Shown here in pieces: positions 41,956 through 55,357 of a DNA stretch of 64,000 nucleotides. The DNA comes from Malachius bipustulatus. Lineage: Eukaryota; Arthropoda; Insecta; Coleoptera; Melyridae. The stretch is from the NCBI GenBank assembly GCA_910589415.1, contig OU342637.1, forward strand, positions 30,410,162 to 30,474,161, read 5' to 3'. Positions within the stretch are counted from its first letter, which is position 1; each line of letters opens with the position of its first letter. A program made the position numbers and the translations under genes. Under the pieces are notes generated by a model. That model did not search any database and was not told where the DNA came from. It saw only the letters and a program-made list of their open reading frames with translations.

Positions 41956-43019
41956 GTTCCTCTACTTGTCGTCACGATTCAATGTTTTTTTTTCCTTTTT
42001 GTAGAATAAATAAAATGACAATGTTATTTTTCAAAATGTTGTAATAAGTAATTGTTTGATTTAATATAATTTTTTATAATATACAGAGTGTCTCATTATT
42101 TATGCACCAAACAATTCGTGTGCTGATGGTGCGAAAATAAGTGTGTTAGACGCTTCGACGCTCGTTGACCAGAGAAGTTCTAGAAAAATGTAAACTCAGA
42201 ATTCAGAAACTTTGTTTTTTGCAAACTTCATTTCAGTTGTTTTTTCATGATTTAAAGTGTTCGAATCCCGCACATCAGTTACCTATAAAATTATGCGGTT
42301 CAAATTATTTTTCTTAGAAATCCTGAAAATACATTAAAGGTAAGTTGCTTTCCGAGTTATCACATAAAATATCGCAAATACACCCTCTCCCCCCTTTATT
42401 TCCATATGCGAGTAGCCCTTATATAAAATCCAATTTTCACCCCTTTTGTACCAAGTAGTTAGGACATCTTCAACGTAAAAAAATTAATAAAATAATATTA
42501 TCTGCGTCTATAAGAAGATTTTTTCTTCTATTATAATTTTCCCATGTCTTATTTCGTTAGGTATGTTTTCACACATCCGCCTTCATGCCTTTCTTTAAAA
42601 GTTTAAAAGCCTTCAGTGTGACGTCACTGGGCGGGGCTAAGTGTAATGGTTCCAAATATAAACAAACCGTTCACGAGGCCATTGTTGTCAGCTGTCGTGA
42701 TTTAGTTGAAGTTTCATGCGTTCCTAAATTTTGACTTATTGAGGTTGTTTTCAGGCATTGATCTGCGATTGTCATCAATTATTATTATTAAATTGAACCG
42801 AATCATATTTTAGGTTACCGTCGATCTCGAGCCGTCTGTCGGCAGTTTTATTTTTATCACTAAAACTTCCGTCTTTACTGTAATCAAAAGTTTACAGTGA
42901 AACTGGCAACTCTGCAACTGTTAAATGCTTGTTTTTTGGAACCCTAACCATTTGTGACGTCATCACTGATGGCGTCTATTGAAATGTCCTGCATACTGTT
43001 GAATTTATCTATAACTAAA
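41956..43019. other. Duplicated downstream flank between genes 3 and 4
   Basis: 'cagagtgtctcatt' (42085) and 'cgcaaatacaccctctccc...tttatttc' (42370-42600) correspond to the flanks of gene 4 (49305-49560, 50260-50490) and in part gene 5 (58690-58860). No gene seen. Confidence 0.5.
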
Positions 43020-43443
43020 GTAAGCGGTTTACAGACAACGTTGCCATATTTATAGAAGTGTTACTGAAAGACACGTTTTTATTTTATAATTAATATTTTA
43101 TTAAAAATTATCGATTTTATTGATTTTCGGAGCCGGGCTTCTTACATCAGCAGGTGTGCTAGACGGTAAGTTCATAGGGGCGGCGGGATAAAATATAAAA
43201 TAGAAAAAGTAACAAACTGGCAACAATGTTTCAATGCTAAGCCGATAAGCCTAATTCTTTCCGAGAACTTTGTATTGCCTGGCCACAATTTTTGAAGCTC
43301 AGCTTTAACTTTCTGTCTTTTCTACTTTTCTCTTCCCTCCCATTTCGTACCAAACTTTCATCGAGTGTGTTTCGTTCGAGTTTCAAAGTTGAAGTTGTTG
43401 AAGTTTCAGTTATTTTAATTTTAATCGTAGGTAACTAGGTACG
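43020..43443 (+). promoter_or_regulatory. Conserved upstream/promoter block of gene 4
   Basis: Shared pieces: 'cagacaacgttgccatatttat', 'aacaaactggcaacaatgtt', 'gagaactttgta.tgcctgg' and 'catttcgtaccaaactttcatcgag'. It lacks parts present in genes 3, 5 and 6 (the 'cactggataccaaactgatca' piece), so gene 4's regulation may differ. Confidence 0.5.
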
Positions 43444-43462
43444 ATGTGTAGCAATATCAAAA
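43444..43462 (+). CDS. DUF4780-like gene 4, exon 1 (start codon)
   Basis: ATG TGT AGC AAT ATC AAA A, donor GTGAGT. M-C-S-N-I-K; the final A makes an Asn codon with exon 2. Context 'gtacgATGTG'. Confidence 0.75.
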
Positions 43463-46400
43463 GTGAGTTTTTATTAATTTTACTGTTTTTTATTTGTTTA
43501 TTTTTTGTGTTATTTGAACTGAGCTTATTAATAATAATTAACGAGCTCCAAACGCGCATGTTGCTCTAATTTTACTTTTCGCTGTTATTAAATGGAGCCG
43601 ATTTTTCTTTTATTTGAAAACAATAAATCGCCCTAGCTAATTAGTGGCTGAAGGGCGAAGGGGGCATCTCAATTATTTTTTATCCACACGATACACGACT
43701 CATGACTCAATAATTATTATTTTATATAATGAAGGCGAGATAGATATATAAAAATTATGACGTCACCGGAACGAGCACGTTTAGACTTTTGGATCCATCT
43801 TCTGTTGGCGTCCCACGTTGCCAAGTTGTGAATACTTGTAATAAATTACTTTTCCCATTACCTTAATCGCTACGTAACTAATTGCAATTTAATCACTTTC
43901 TTAAATACTGTTAACGTGCAGTTAAAGTGCAGACTAAATGGTTCAAGTAATATTTGCTTGCACTTTCGGTAATAGGGAATTATTGCCATTTCTATTTTTT
44001 ACCAGATTTTCTATTTGCCATTATTTTTTGCCTATTACCCTAAGTATAAAAAATCAAAAGGAAAAAAGCCTCTCTTCTACGACCCCATCAGTTTTTCAAA
44101 CGTCTCGCCTTCAAATAAAATGCAAATGTTCTTACGCGTAGGTATACAACCTCCGGGAACTTCTTTAAAAAAAATCCTGCCCTATAGCATACTGGTGCAC
44201 CCTTTTCTTACGACAGCCATATTGTTTTATTATGTTGTTCGGCACAAAAAAATTAAAAAAAAACCAAAAATTATTAAACTTCACAAATAAAGTTCAAAAG
44301 TTTGTATTCTTCTTTTTTCTATAAAAAAGTTTTTAGACCGAATTTCATAGAAAAATAAAAAAAAAACCATAAGGCAAACACTACTTCGACGTATTTTAAC
44401 AATGTTGACGTATTTCGACGAAACATTTTTAGTTTTTCTTTGAAAAAGGAAGAATAAGAATTTTGGTATTTTTTTTAATGTTTTTAATTTTTGGTTTCCA
44501 TTATTCTCAGAAAGATAATTAATTAATTTCCAATAAAAGTAAAGATATTATGTCAAAAAAAAAAAATCTCGTTTTTTCAGTTTTTTTCAGGATATTTCAG
44601 AAACGTATTCTAGATAGCGCCAAAATTAGGTTTTTTCTCTAATTTAACCGACCCTGTATTTCTTAGCATTTAAGACATAGCAAAATAGAGAAGGATATAG
44701 GTCTATGGTGCACCCTGTATAGGTAGATAATAACATGAACATTAAAACATTGATTTCCAATTATTTATAAAAATATTTAATCAAAGCTGTTTACAGGCCT
44801 CGACAATACTCATAAGATCTTTTTTTCAAAATAATTCGAGATAATTATAATTTTATATACATCAGGGTGATTCCATTAGATTAGACCGACACAGAGAAGG
44901 GACGTGTAGGGGACCCCAAAATACGGCGATTTAAACCCAACTTTATAATTGGATTCAAACGAATTTGGGGGTTTCAAATTTCGAAAAAAATAAAAATCTC
45001 AGTTATAGGTGCTTGAACGCAGAAAAACCAAATTTGGTACACGTTGTGAGAGTTATTAAACTGTAGGATTTTAAAGGGTTGATAAGGGAAGATGCACCCT
45101 TAAAATGTTATAGAATTTTTTAACCTGTTGGTTGGCCTATTTAAGAAATTGAATGTATTATCATACTCAGAAAAGTCATTTTTATCACTTTCAAGCAATC
45201 AAAAAATGTATATTTAGACTTTTTTAAATTCTGACACTTTCTTATAATAGCCCTTCTAGTTCTAGCCATGGCATAGCCCCAAAGCCACAATATTGTTAAT
45301 GGTTAATTGTTAACAGTGACCCACTCACAATAAATTTAAAAAATCCATAGCCCCCATAACTGTTGGCTGCGGTAAATGTTATTAGTGTTTTATTTTTTTG
45401 CTACTAGTTATTTCGGTAGGTAAGTATTTAAATTTTATTTTTTTAATCTGAGTAATTTTTCTACTACCTACTGGGAAATTATGTGACCTTGAATATTGAA
45501 AAAAAAACTCTGCGGCGCATCTCGAACCCAAACCCATCATCCCCAAATCTTAAACAAAATTTAGGTAACTTCACAGGTTCCTGAAATATCCTGAAAAAAT
45601 AATAACGAGATTTATTTTTTCAGTCACGGAAAAAACAGTCATATCTTTTTTATTATTGGAAATTAATAAATAATTTTTTGTAGAGGTTTAGGTACATAAG
45701 CCGTCAAGATTTATTAACATTTAAAAAATTTTCAAAGCTTTTATTTTTTCTTATGGTCACCATATTGTATTTTAATTTTTCTTCTCATAATGAGATATTA
45801 AAAAAAAATTATTGAATGCGACTTCACTATAAGAACACCTTTGGGATTTTCTTTTTTTTTATCATACGCAATAAAAAGATTTTTTTTTAATATAGAATTT
45901 TTTATTGCTTAAATGATAAATTTCTTGGTTTTCTAATTTTTTTTATACATGGTGTCCAGGTATGAGTGTAAGAGCTACACGTGGCGACCTTCCTTGGACT
46001 ATTTTGAGTAAAAAATCTTAATACAATAATACTCTAAACGTCTTCACGGTGCCACAGGAGGTCATCAAAGTTAGAAATTCTGGGTCACAAATATGCATAT
46101 TATTGAACTTCTGTTTCCTTTTGCAGTTACGGTTAACATTTTCAAAGGCTTTTGCAAAGTCTTATTTCATTTAATTTTCGTAACAGTGCAATTATTAACT
46201 TTTTTAACATTTCTAAAAAAAAAAAAATTAGGAAATGTTCATGACAATTTTTGACAACAATAATATTTTATGAAAAAAAAAGTGTATTTATAGCCAAAAG
46301 CAATGTTGTCGATAATTGCGGGGAGGTGAAAATATTCGATATAAACCACGCGTGAACCAAAAAAATGTTTTTTTCTTTAACTCAACTTAAAAACCCGTTC

Positions 46401-47017
46401 AAAATACTGCACGATTCAAAATTTTAATTCCGAAAACGATAAAATCGCAGCTGCAATAATTGTTCTTTGAAAATCTAAAACAAAAATGGTTTCGGAGATC
46501 GTAAAAAATATATTCAAATCATTTACCGCATTAGTGCCGTGGTGGTTATACAGGGTGTTTATACATACCTACAATAATGAATGAATAATATTTGAAAATG
46601 CTATTTCCTCTTTAACCGTCTAGATTCCGAATTCATCGGAACTTATCAATTTTTAAAACGACAGGATCTGGTTGCAACAGGACGGTATGCCAGCTCATTT
46701 ATACAAACGATGTATTAGCTACTTTTGAGGTAGGTTAAATACAGGGGGGGGGCAAAAAAAAACAGTCCTAATAACTTGAAAACTGAAGATGTGCGCGAAA
46801 AACGCCCAAAAAGGTCAACTTTATCATTAAGGGGGACATCTTTAAGTAACAGATTGACCTGTCTCGGCGTTTTTCGCGCACATCTTCAGTTTTCAAGTTA
46901 TTATAGACTGTTAAGTTTTCGTTGGACCATCCTGTATGTACCTATAAACTTTTGTGTATTTAAAATGTCGGTGCATTTATTGAGAGGAACTCACCTTAAT
47001 TTTGTTTCATTTTTCAG
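43463..47017 (+). other. Intron 1 of gene 4
   Basis: Begins with the intronic block shared with genes 3, 5 and 6 (to about 43880). About 44470-44720 and 45560-45720 are inverted relatives of each other and of the palindrome at 56056-57030 ('caggatatttcag' / 'ctgaaatatcctg'). A TACAGGGTG fragment is at 46739-46936. No gene seen. Confidence 0.5.
46739..46936. mobile_element. Short TACAGGGTG-type palindrome in gene 4 intron 1
   Basis: 'ctaataacttgaaaactgaag' faces its complement across ~70 nt. Left end 'tacaggggggg', right end 'accatcctgta'. Internal sequence is largely deleted relative to 8377-9068. Confidence 0.6.
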
Positions 47018-47061
47018 ACGATTCCGAAGCCACCAACACGGATCAATCCAGCAGCAAAATG
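47018..47061 (+). CDS. DUF4780-like gene 4, exon 2
   Basis: A 44-nt exon after 'tttttcag', ending ..AAAATG before gtaaatataatt. After the split codon it codes D-S-E-A-T-N-T-D-Q-S-S-S-K-M. Phase agrees with both neighbours. Confidence 0.82.
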
Positions 47062-47361
47062 GTAAATATAATTTTTATTAACCAAGTAACTTATTGCAAT
47101 TTCAAATTAGGACTCTTGACGATTGTTTATAGTTTTTTTTTATTAATTCCCGTTTAATTAAGTTCATAAAGTAGTGACGAAAAATGTCTCCATTTTCATT
47201 TGACTTAGTTCCTTTTGCTTGGGATAGAGACCATTTTCCCAGCGTTCCATAATATCAATATAAGTTCATGAAGAATAATTATTATTAGTAAATCATAAAT
47301 AATAACTTGAAGTTAACAAAAGTAAATGCGCATACCTATTCTGATTAATTTTTTCTTTCAG

Positions 47362-47991
47362 AGTGAAACAACTGTTGAATCCTCTGGGTCATTGGAGATG
47401 GCCATTATTAGTCCAGGTGCTCCCACGCCGGAATTTACAACTAAGTTTACTGAAAACTTGCAAGATGCTTTAACCAGCGCTATCTTTTCAATTCAAGATA
47501 GCCCGGTTCCATTCTTCGATGGAATCCAGCTCTCCGTGCAGAATTACATCAAGGTCACCTGCGCTAATCAATTTTCGAAGCGGTGGTTAATTGATGAAGT
47601 GAAAAAGTTGTCTCCTTTCGAGGAAACACTTCTTCTTGCGGTTGAAGAAGAAACCGTTCCACAATTACGTGATTATTATGTTTTTGTCCCAAGGTCAGCT
47701 GTACGTAGCATAGACGATCTGTTGAAGGGAATAAAAAAATCAATCCCAAATCTAAAAACCAAATTCTGGAAAATTAGAAAAACTAATCAATACCTTTCCT
47801 TTTCCTTCAACATATGGTCACTAGTTGCGAAAATTGAAATTGATACGGTTTCAATCCGATTGATTGAAGAAATGGGATATTCGATACACGTTGGAATGGG
47901 CAAGGCTTATTTCTGGGACTACAAATATCAGAGGGGACATCCTGAGGCTCAGTTTTTGCATAATTATGTACCGGCTAATAAGTTTAAGTGA
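47362..47991 (+). CDS. DUF4780-like gene 4, exon 3 (main domain)
   Basis: Terminal exon after 'ttctttcag', phase 0, stop TGA; the spliced protein is complete at 230 aa. Linker S-E-T-T-V-E-S-S-G-S-L-E, then M-A-I-I-S-P-G-A-P-T-P-E-F. Landmarks: P-V-P-F-F-D-G, KRWLIDEVKKLSPFE, EEETVPQLRDYYVFVPRSA, LLKGIKKS, FWKIRK, IEIDTVSIRLIEEMGY, GMGKAYFWDYKYQRGHPEA. A short insertion (around N-Q-Y-L-S-F-S-F-N-I-W) lies between FWKIRK and the acidic strand, the place where all copies vary most. No signal peptide or membrane helix. Clean poly(A) context follows. Confidence 0.8.
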   Translation, partial: SETTVESSGSLEMAIISPGAPTPEFTTKFTENLQDALTSAIFSIQDSPVPFFDGIQLSVQNYIKVTCANQFSKRWLIDEVKKLSPFEETLLLAVEEETVPQLRDYYVFVPRSAVRSIDDLLKGIKKSIPNLKTKFWKIRKTNQYLSFSFNIWSLVAKIEIDTVSIRLIEEMGYSIHVGMGKAYFWDYKYQRGHPEAQFLHNYVPANKFK

Positions 47992-48195
47992 TAAACCCTT
48001 TCGGTAATGAGATACCTGTAAGTCACTTACAATAATTTATTGTCGCTTCTAGTATATGTCGAATTTTACCGTATCAATAAATGTTTCCTATTATCTAAGA
48101 CTTCTTATTCGCATCACTAATCGAAGGTATTTGTTTTTGTAGAACAAAATAAAATCAAAACGCCCTGAAGGTTTCAAAATGTTGTGATAAGTAAT
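47992..48195 (+). terminator. 3' UTR of gene 4 with poly(A) signal
   Basis: 'gtaagtcacttacaataattta' starts at about 48018. AATAAA at 48076-48081 aligns with genes 2 and 5. A further 'aaaataaaatcaaaacg' lies at about 48146. Confidence 0.55.
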
Positions 48196-49275
48196 AATTT
48201 ATTTATTTATTTATTTTTTTATTAAACCAGATAAATTACATCCCACAGGTATATAAATATAATCTATGCAATGCAATCCCGCAGAGAAAAATAGAATTTT
48301 TCTGTTTGCAGGACTGGTACATACCCCGCTTCGCTTACAAACTAACAAAAAAAAAAAAACTAAAATTAAAATTATCCCGCTTACAAACTAAAAAAACCAA
48401 AATTAGAATTTAAATTAAAAACATTTCCAACAAAATTAATTATAAATAAAACAAAGATAACAGTAACATGACATTCTAATAATCATATAATCACATCACC
48501 AACCCTCGACGCCTACTCGTACCACAAAATTGATCAACACTTAGATCAATACGACCTAGATACTGTTTTTAATCCAATTTTTTAATTTTACAGTTGTAGA
48601 TCTTTTTTGTAAGTCTAGAGTTTTTAGATCATTAGGTAGTTTGTTAAACACTCTAATTGCATTCACATAGCTATTCTTATCACCTACTGATTTGTACATT
48701 TTTGGTAGATTTATTATTCTGTTCCTTGTTCTACTGTTCGATAATAAATATGTTTCTTTAAGAAGATTATAGTTGTAAAGTAGGGATTCGTATGCAAATA
48801 GTTGTTCTAAATTCATAGGTTTCTTTTGTATGTAACCATTTTTATTTATTATTTTTAATATTCTATTTTGTATTCTCTGTAACAAAATTAAGGTGCCCCT
48901 GTAAGCTCCTCCCCAGCTAATTATTCTGTAACTTATAATACTGTGGCAAAATGCATAATAAATTATCATCAGTGTATTATACTGCATAAATTTATAAATT
49001 TTGTAAAATACATATATTAATTATTTGTTTTTTTTTACAATGTTTTCAACATGTCTGTCCCATTTCAAGTTAAAATCGAAAATTATCCCTAAATATTTAC
49101 AGCTTTCAACCCTTTTCAATTTTTTCTCATTTATTATTAATTCAAATTTTTGTGGAACACTATCTCTGTAGTTGCCGAAAGTAATATACACTGACTTTTC
49201 TATATTCAGTGACAGTTATTATTTATTGACAGCCAGCCCTGTAGCAACTCTTTCAAGGTGTTTGTTCAATTTCAT
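48196..49275 (-). mobile_element. 5'-truncated LINE (reverse transcriptase C-terminus)
   Basis: The minus-strand frame 48987-48556 (143 codons) has the C-terminal LINE pattern: F-C-H-S-I-I-S-Y-R-I-I-S-W-G-G, then LLQRIQNRILKII and V-F-N-K-L-P-N-D-L. Upstream, in another frame (about 49215-49020), Y-L-G-I-I-F-D-F-N-L-K-W-D-R-H-V is readable, the RT thumb/palm region. The 3' end is a (TAAA)n-like tail at 48196-48225. The flanks 'gttgtgataagtaata' and 'atttgacgtaatataa' are joined in gene 5 (58645-58680), which gives the empty site. CR1/L2/Jockey-like; exact clade not decided. Confidence 0.8.
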
Positions 49276-50834
49276 TACATATTTGACGTAATATAATTTT
49301 TTAAATTTTATACATGGTGTCTCGTGTCCGTGTCTCATTTATGCTGTAAAACAATAATTTATATTCTACAACATTTTTCTCTTAGAAGCTTGTTGACTGG
49401 AAGTTCCAAAATAAATGTGTACTGAGAATTCAAAATCTTTTTTTGGCAAACTGCATTTAAATTTTTTTCCTTGGCCAACTTTCTGGTTGGCCAACAATGG
49501 CGTGCTTGGTAAATGAAACGAAATCATTGAACTGTTTGGAAAAAAAAACAAGGTAAGTACCTATAAAAAAAATTACCGGGATGTACGTAGGTACAGTCGC
49601 GGTCAATTATTACTGAATTTTATGATGTAAGTCAATAAATAAATATATTTGACCTTTAAGTTCGATTTAAAAAATTTCGAATCACACAATAAAATTCTGC
49701 CGTTCACATTTGGGTGGCCGCAACAATGTACGTATAAGTACACCTCATCGATTATTTATTGGCGGAGAATTCTTGAAAATTGATAAGCAATAACATTTTT
49801 ATCGGTATACTCGTGATTCAAAAAAGTCCTATCTAAATGTATAGAGAACAGAAATAATTTAACACTTTTGCATGGATCTCCCTGAACATTCGATTTTTTA
49901 TTCGCTCTTATCTTTGTGATTGTCTCGATAATGAGTGTTTATCATTTAAAACGTTCATCCAATTGCACCTGCCATAGGCGGCGTGGTTGATATTGAATAC
50001 TCGATTGAATTATCAGGTGAAAATTAACAAGATTTTGTCCATAGTGAGAGTTATAAGCATCATTTTTTGCACGCCACTGCCTGAATCAATATTTTTGCTA
50101 TCTGTCCAGATTAATTCAGAGAATTCTCCGCCAATAAATAACCGATGAACTGTACATTGTATACCTACAGGTGTCAGTGGAAATTACTTTTCTTTAGAAA
50201 CTCTAAAAATTCATTAGGCGCAAGTTTATACGTTTCTTGTTTTCCGAGATATTGTAGAAATAATCGCAAATACACCCCTCCCTTACTTTATCTCATATGC
50301 GGATATCTCTTACGTAAAACTTAATTTTCATCCCATTTATTGTACGAGTAGTTCGACACCTTCAAAGTAAAAAAAAATTAACAAAAATATTATTCTCTGC
50401 CTCTAAGGAGATTTCTTCTATTAATTTTCCCATGCTTTATTTCGTTAGGTACGTTTTCGCACATCCGCCGTCACTTTCTTTGAAACTTTTTCAGTTTTTA
50501 TGAACATTTTAAACAAGTCACTTCTAACACAGAAAAACTTGATCATTGTTCAATATTCTTTCATTTAATTAATTTAATTAACAATAATAATAAACGTTCC
50601 GTGTACCTACCTAGACAGTTTTTTTTCCTGGAGTAAATTCATACGACGACGTTTGTATTAATATCGCCTTCCCCCTAATCAAAATTCCCGATTCAATCCT
50701 GTAACTTGGCTATGAGTCTGCATTGTTTTTTTATCCTAAAATAAGTTATTCATCATTTATTGCATGTTTAATTATTCACAGTAGAATAAAACTGAAAAGA
50801 CGAAATTAAAATAATTGTTCCAACAACCGCTTCC
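49276..50834. other. Duplicated downstream flank between genes 4 and 5
   Basis: Matches the flank after gene 3. Interrupted by a MITE at 49738-50155. No gene seen. Confidence 0.5.
49738..50155. mobile_element. MITE with ~35-bp TIRs, 418 bp
   Basis: Left end GTACACCTCATCGATTATTT continues to '..ggcggagaattc'; the right end is its complement with three mismatches. The interior is AT-rich without a gene. Flanking duplication is unclear (TA possible). Confidence 0.7.
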
Positions 50835-51444
50835 CTAGCAATTAGTGTAAATGATACGCCACTGGATACCAAACTGATCAGGGTGAACTGGTGGTAAAAC
50901 AACATAATATCATCCTCTTTCTTTCTCTCTGTACCTTAATGGGATTGTAATGTGCAGACTATTCGACTTATGCTAAGAACCGTTATGTAGACAACGTTGC
51001 CATATTTATGGAGCTTTTACAGAAGGACACGTTTTTCTTTTATTAAAAAATATTATCGATTATATTGATTTTATTTTTTATTGTATTAGCAGAGAGGGAT
51101 ATTTAATTTAATAAGAAACATTTTTCGTTTTCCATTCTATAGCTACCTCTATGATTTGGCTGTCACGTCGATCAATATTAGTGAAAAAAAATATGAAAAT
51201 AAGTAGCAAAATGGCAACAATGTTCCAATGCTAAGCTTAAGCCCCTAAGTATTCTGAGAACTTTGTACCTGCCTGGCACAATTTTTGAAGTTCATCTTCA
51301 ACTTTCTGCTTTTTCTCTCTCCGTCTATTTCGTTCCAGACTTTCATCGAGAGTGTTTCGCGTTTCCAGCAATACCAACCAAAGCGGAAATTTCGTTTCAT
51401 TCCAAAAAGTTAAAAAAGCCAAAGTTAATAATTTTAATTGCACG
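50835..51444 (+). promoter_or_regulatory. Conserved upstream/promoter block of gene 5
   Basis: The fullest match to genes 3 and 6: 'gatacgccactggataccaa', 'gtagacaacgttgccatatt', 'tttatggagcttttacagaa', 'gagaactttgtacctgcctgg', and 'ccagactttcatcgagagtg' before the start codon. Confidence 0.55.
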
Positions 51445-51463
51445 ATGTGTAGTAACGAAAGAG
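51445..51463 (+). CDS. DUF4780-like gene 5, exon 1 (start codon)
   Basis: ATG TGT AGT AAC GAA AGA G, donor GTGAGT. M-C-S-N-E-R plus the first base of Asp. Context 'tgcacgATGTG'. Confidence 0.78.
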
Positions 51464-53073
51464 GTGAGTTTTTTCTTAATTTTATTTTTTATTTGTTTTT
51501 ATATGTTTTGTGTTATTTGAGTTGATCTTATTAATTAATGAACTTAAAATGTGCACGTTGCGCTTATTTTACTTTTCGCTGTTATAATCACTGATTTTTT
51601 TTTTTTACTTTTTTAATAATTATTCATCAATGCACGATTTGAAAACAGTAATCGCCCTAAACTATTGCAGCCGAAGGGAACATCCAATTTATATTTGTTT
51701 TTTAAACGACTCAATATTCTATTATTTTATTATTTTATATGACGGCGAAGTTGTCCGCGGGAATTGTAACATCACTGGAACACGTTTTTGCAACGGCCCT
51801 TCCGTCGCCTTTTGGCGTCTCACGATGTTGCCTAAGTTGTGAATTACTTTCCCTATTAGGTACCGTAATTGCCCATAATTGCAATTTAATCACTTAAGAG
51901 AATTGTCATTTTAAGTATTTTTTACCATATTTCTATTTGCCATTTCTCTTACCGCAATTTATATCAAAATAAAAAAAAAATGGAAATGTATTAGGGCATA
52001 GAGACAAAACTACTGTCGCACGCCACTGTTAGTCCCAGCTTTTATCGCCTTCAAATAAAAATCTCTCGCATCTACAACCGCCGGCAACTTATTCGAAAAA
52101 TGGTGCCCAGACACAACATGAACATTGAAAAACGTTAATTTGCTATCAATAAAAAGTCTAGTCACGCTGTTTAGTTATGGACTCCGAGAGAATTTTTTTC
52201 CCAAAATTCAAATAGAAACAATCAAATGGATATCTTTATTATAATGGAAATCTGATATCGCGATCTACATCCCAATATTGCTAATTTTTTAATGCACCAC
52301 CCTGTATAATCCAGTTAAACCACGACTGCCATGAAGCACATGGTTCAAATATTTTTTTACAATAATTGTGGTTTTTGAATTTCTCATTTTGGAAACGAAA
52401 GTTTTGATTCAACAAAACATTGGATGTAGGGGATTTTTAAATTTTGCTAATAAAAAACATTTCTTTGGATCACGTGGCTTATACCGGATATACTCACCCC
52501 CTCCCCTAAATTGACAAAATCGCGTTTCGCTGTAAAATGCAATAAAACGACGAGATCAATTAATTTTTGATAATATTTCTTTGCACTAAAAATTATGTCA
52601 AAAATTACAAGCCACGTGACTTTTATAACTGTCCACCTTTTGACATAAAAAATACAAAATGTAGCATTATATTGTTAAAAAAACCTTCTTGCGCATCAAT
52701 CGCAGAAATAGTGTATTTTTATGCGATTCAATTATGAATATTTTCACCGCTTTTTAAATTATTGGCTTTCTGAAATTTTCCATAGTCATGTCATGTTAGC
52801 GTAGTGCTTTAATGTGAAAAATTTTCTGTGATAATTTCATTTCATTTCGTTTCAACACGTGCCTTAGAATGGATTTTTAAATTTAAAAATCAAAAAAATT
52901 GGCAAAATTTTACAATTTTGTCCCTTTTCCTATGCCCGCCACTGGCTAACTTTACTTGAAAAATACTATTTTTTACACTACCTTTAATAAATTCGGAAAA
53001 AACTGAAAGGAGAGTTTTGAAAACCGAAAGTTTGAAATTTTAGAGGAATAAACATCATTTAAAAATATTCGAA

Positions 53074-54330
53074 TATATCTCCGCCATTTTTATATTTGCT
53101 TCTTGAAATTTTTGAAGGTTAAATGCTATTAGTATAGTTGTCTACTATCAAAATTTCCGTTCTATTCCTTCAAAAATAAGCTCATGAATGTTTATAGAAA
53201 TGTAGACATTTTTACCCTTTTCCTACCCACGCCTCTGGCTTATTAATAGAAATGATGCAAATTGTATTGCATTAGCTCAAATTTCAAATAAGTTTATTCC
53301 AATCTTGTTAATTTTGTTTAAAAGTTTTTGATCTTGCCTATTTAGGAGTTCAAAATCTAACCATTTTCCAAAAATTGAAAAGGCCGCCATTTTGGAATGT
53401 CTTTACCTATTTTACTCAAATACAGTACCAGACGACTACTTGAGGGTATCTTACTACCAAAAAAATTTCAGCGCTCTAGATTGAAAACTTCGACCAGAAA
53501 CCGTGCCTCACGGACGGTTTTTTTTCTGAAATTCGGAGGGACATCCTGTAGAAGTAACACAACTCTAGGAAAATGTACTTTACGAAAATCAAACGTCAGC
53601 CCTAAGGTTTATAAGAGTAAAAAATTTCGTTCATTAATCTTGAAAGATGAAGCTACAGGAGCGTTTTTAAAAATTTAGAGAAATTAATTTAAAAAAAACA
53701 TCATGTAAAAAAAAATCGAATATCTCCGCCATTTTTCTTATTTACTTTTTGAAATTCTCAAGGGTTGAAGTCTATTAGTATAGTTGTCTACTGTAAAAAT
53801 TTCAGTTTAATTACTTCAAAAATGTGCTCATAAATTGTTGGAGAAATTTAGCCATTTTTACCCTTTTCCTACCCACGCCACTGGCTTATTAATAGAAAAA
53901 ATGCAAATTTTGTTGCATTAAATTAAATTTCAAGTCATTTACTTCCAATATTGTGAATTTGATATAAAACTCTTTTTCTATCTAGCTTATACAGGGGTTC
54001 AAAAAATAGTCCTTTTTCCAAAAATTAAAATGGCCGCCATTTTGAAACGGCTCGATCGATTTTGCTCAAGTGCAATACCAGACCACTCCTTGTGGACATC
54101 TTACTCTCACAAAAATTTCAGCTCCCTAGATTGAAAACTGCGGCCAGAAACCGTGCCTCAAGGACCGGATTTGGGGAACTTTGAAAGGACACCCTGTAAA
54201 AGTAACGTGACTTGTGGATTTTTTTTCAACGAAAATCTAAAGTCATTCCCAAGCTTTACAAGAATCCAAAATTTCGTTCACTAATCTTGAAAGATAAAGC
54301 TACAGGAGCGTTTTTAAAATCGAAAAATCG
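53074..54330 (+). repeat. Direct duplication, two ~645-bp units
   Basis: 'atatctccgccattttt' starts both units (53074 and 53719). Shared inner pieces: 'ctattagtatagttgtctact', 'atttttacccttttcctaccca', 'ggccgccattttg', 'gaaaccgtgcctca'. The units are well diverged, so the duplication is old. Gene 2's intron has one unit only in part. Confidence 0.75.
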
Positions 54331-55357
54331 TGATTTTGGAGAAATAAATAAATATATATATATATAAATATATATATATATATCGTGGGCAGGTGAATTT
54401 TGGAAAACCACTTTTTCGTGATCTGGGGGTCATGATCGGTGGACATTTGATGAGTTTGGGTGATTTTCGAAAAGTGATGTCGTCCTCAATAGTGTATTTT
54501 TTTGTTAAAAAATACACTAAAAGTCGATAGAAAAAATTCACTGTTTCTTTTATAATTTTTCTCCTTTTAACCGTTTTATTCTTCTTTTTTCGATTAACAA
54601 AGATAACTTTTTTGATACCGAATATCATATGAGAATTGAAAAAACCATAAGGCAAGAAATATGACATCACATCATTTTTTTTTTTTGTTTTTTTCCTGAA
54701 TGCTACTAAATTTTTGAATTCCATATTTTTTTATACCGAACGACATAAAAAACAATATGGCGGCCATAAGAAAAACAAAAGTTTGATTTGAATATTCTGG
54801 GATCTAGTCTGCTTTGATTTTTTTTTTTAATTTCTAAAATGATAGATTTTTCTAATTTGATGAAAACTACAAAAAGGAAAACCTACGAAAAAATGAGGAA
54901 TCTTGATCCAAAAAAATTAATAATTCGGTACGCGATTTAGCTAGGCGCAGCCATGTGCGATTTATTAACTACATTTATTTTTATAATCTCTAACATTTGG
55001 ATCTTCGTCATAATCAAATCAAATAACTTATGAATGAGGTTATTTATATTTCTAATAGGTAGGTATACCAGTTCTTTAGACTGTTATTAAGTTCTTTTTT
55101 TGGTTTTTAACTCTTGATGGAATAAAATTCATAATTTGGTGAAACAGTTATTTTTGAAAAAACCCCCCCCCCCCCCCCGCAACTTAATTTTTTTATTTCA
55201 CATTTTTTAATCTCAAGCCTCTGCCATTCTGATGGTCATATTTTTTTTAAATAGCAATCAACCGCTTTTTTGATTGCTGAAAGTGATAAAAAGGACTTTT
55301 CTGAGCCTAATAAAACATCGCCTCGGAAATGTGGTAAAAGTTGATAGTTCAGCCATA

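Noticed and set aside
43938..44290. Frames of 67 and 91 codons in gene 4 intron 1
   Set aside because: They begin in the shared intronic block, whose counterparts in genes 3, 5 and 6 are not open in the same frame.
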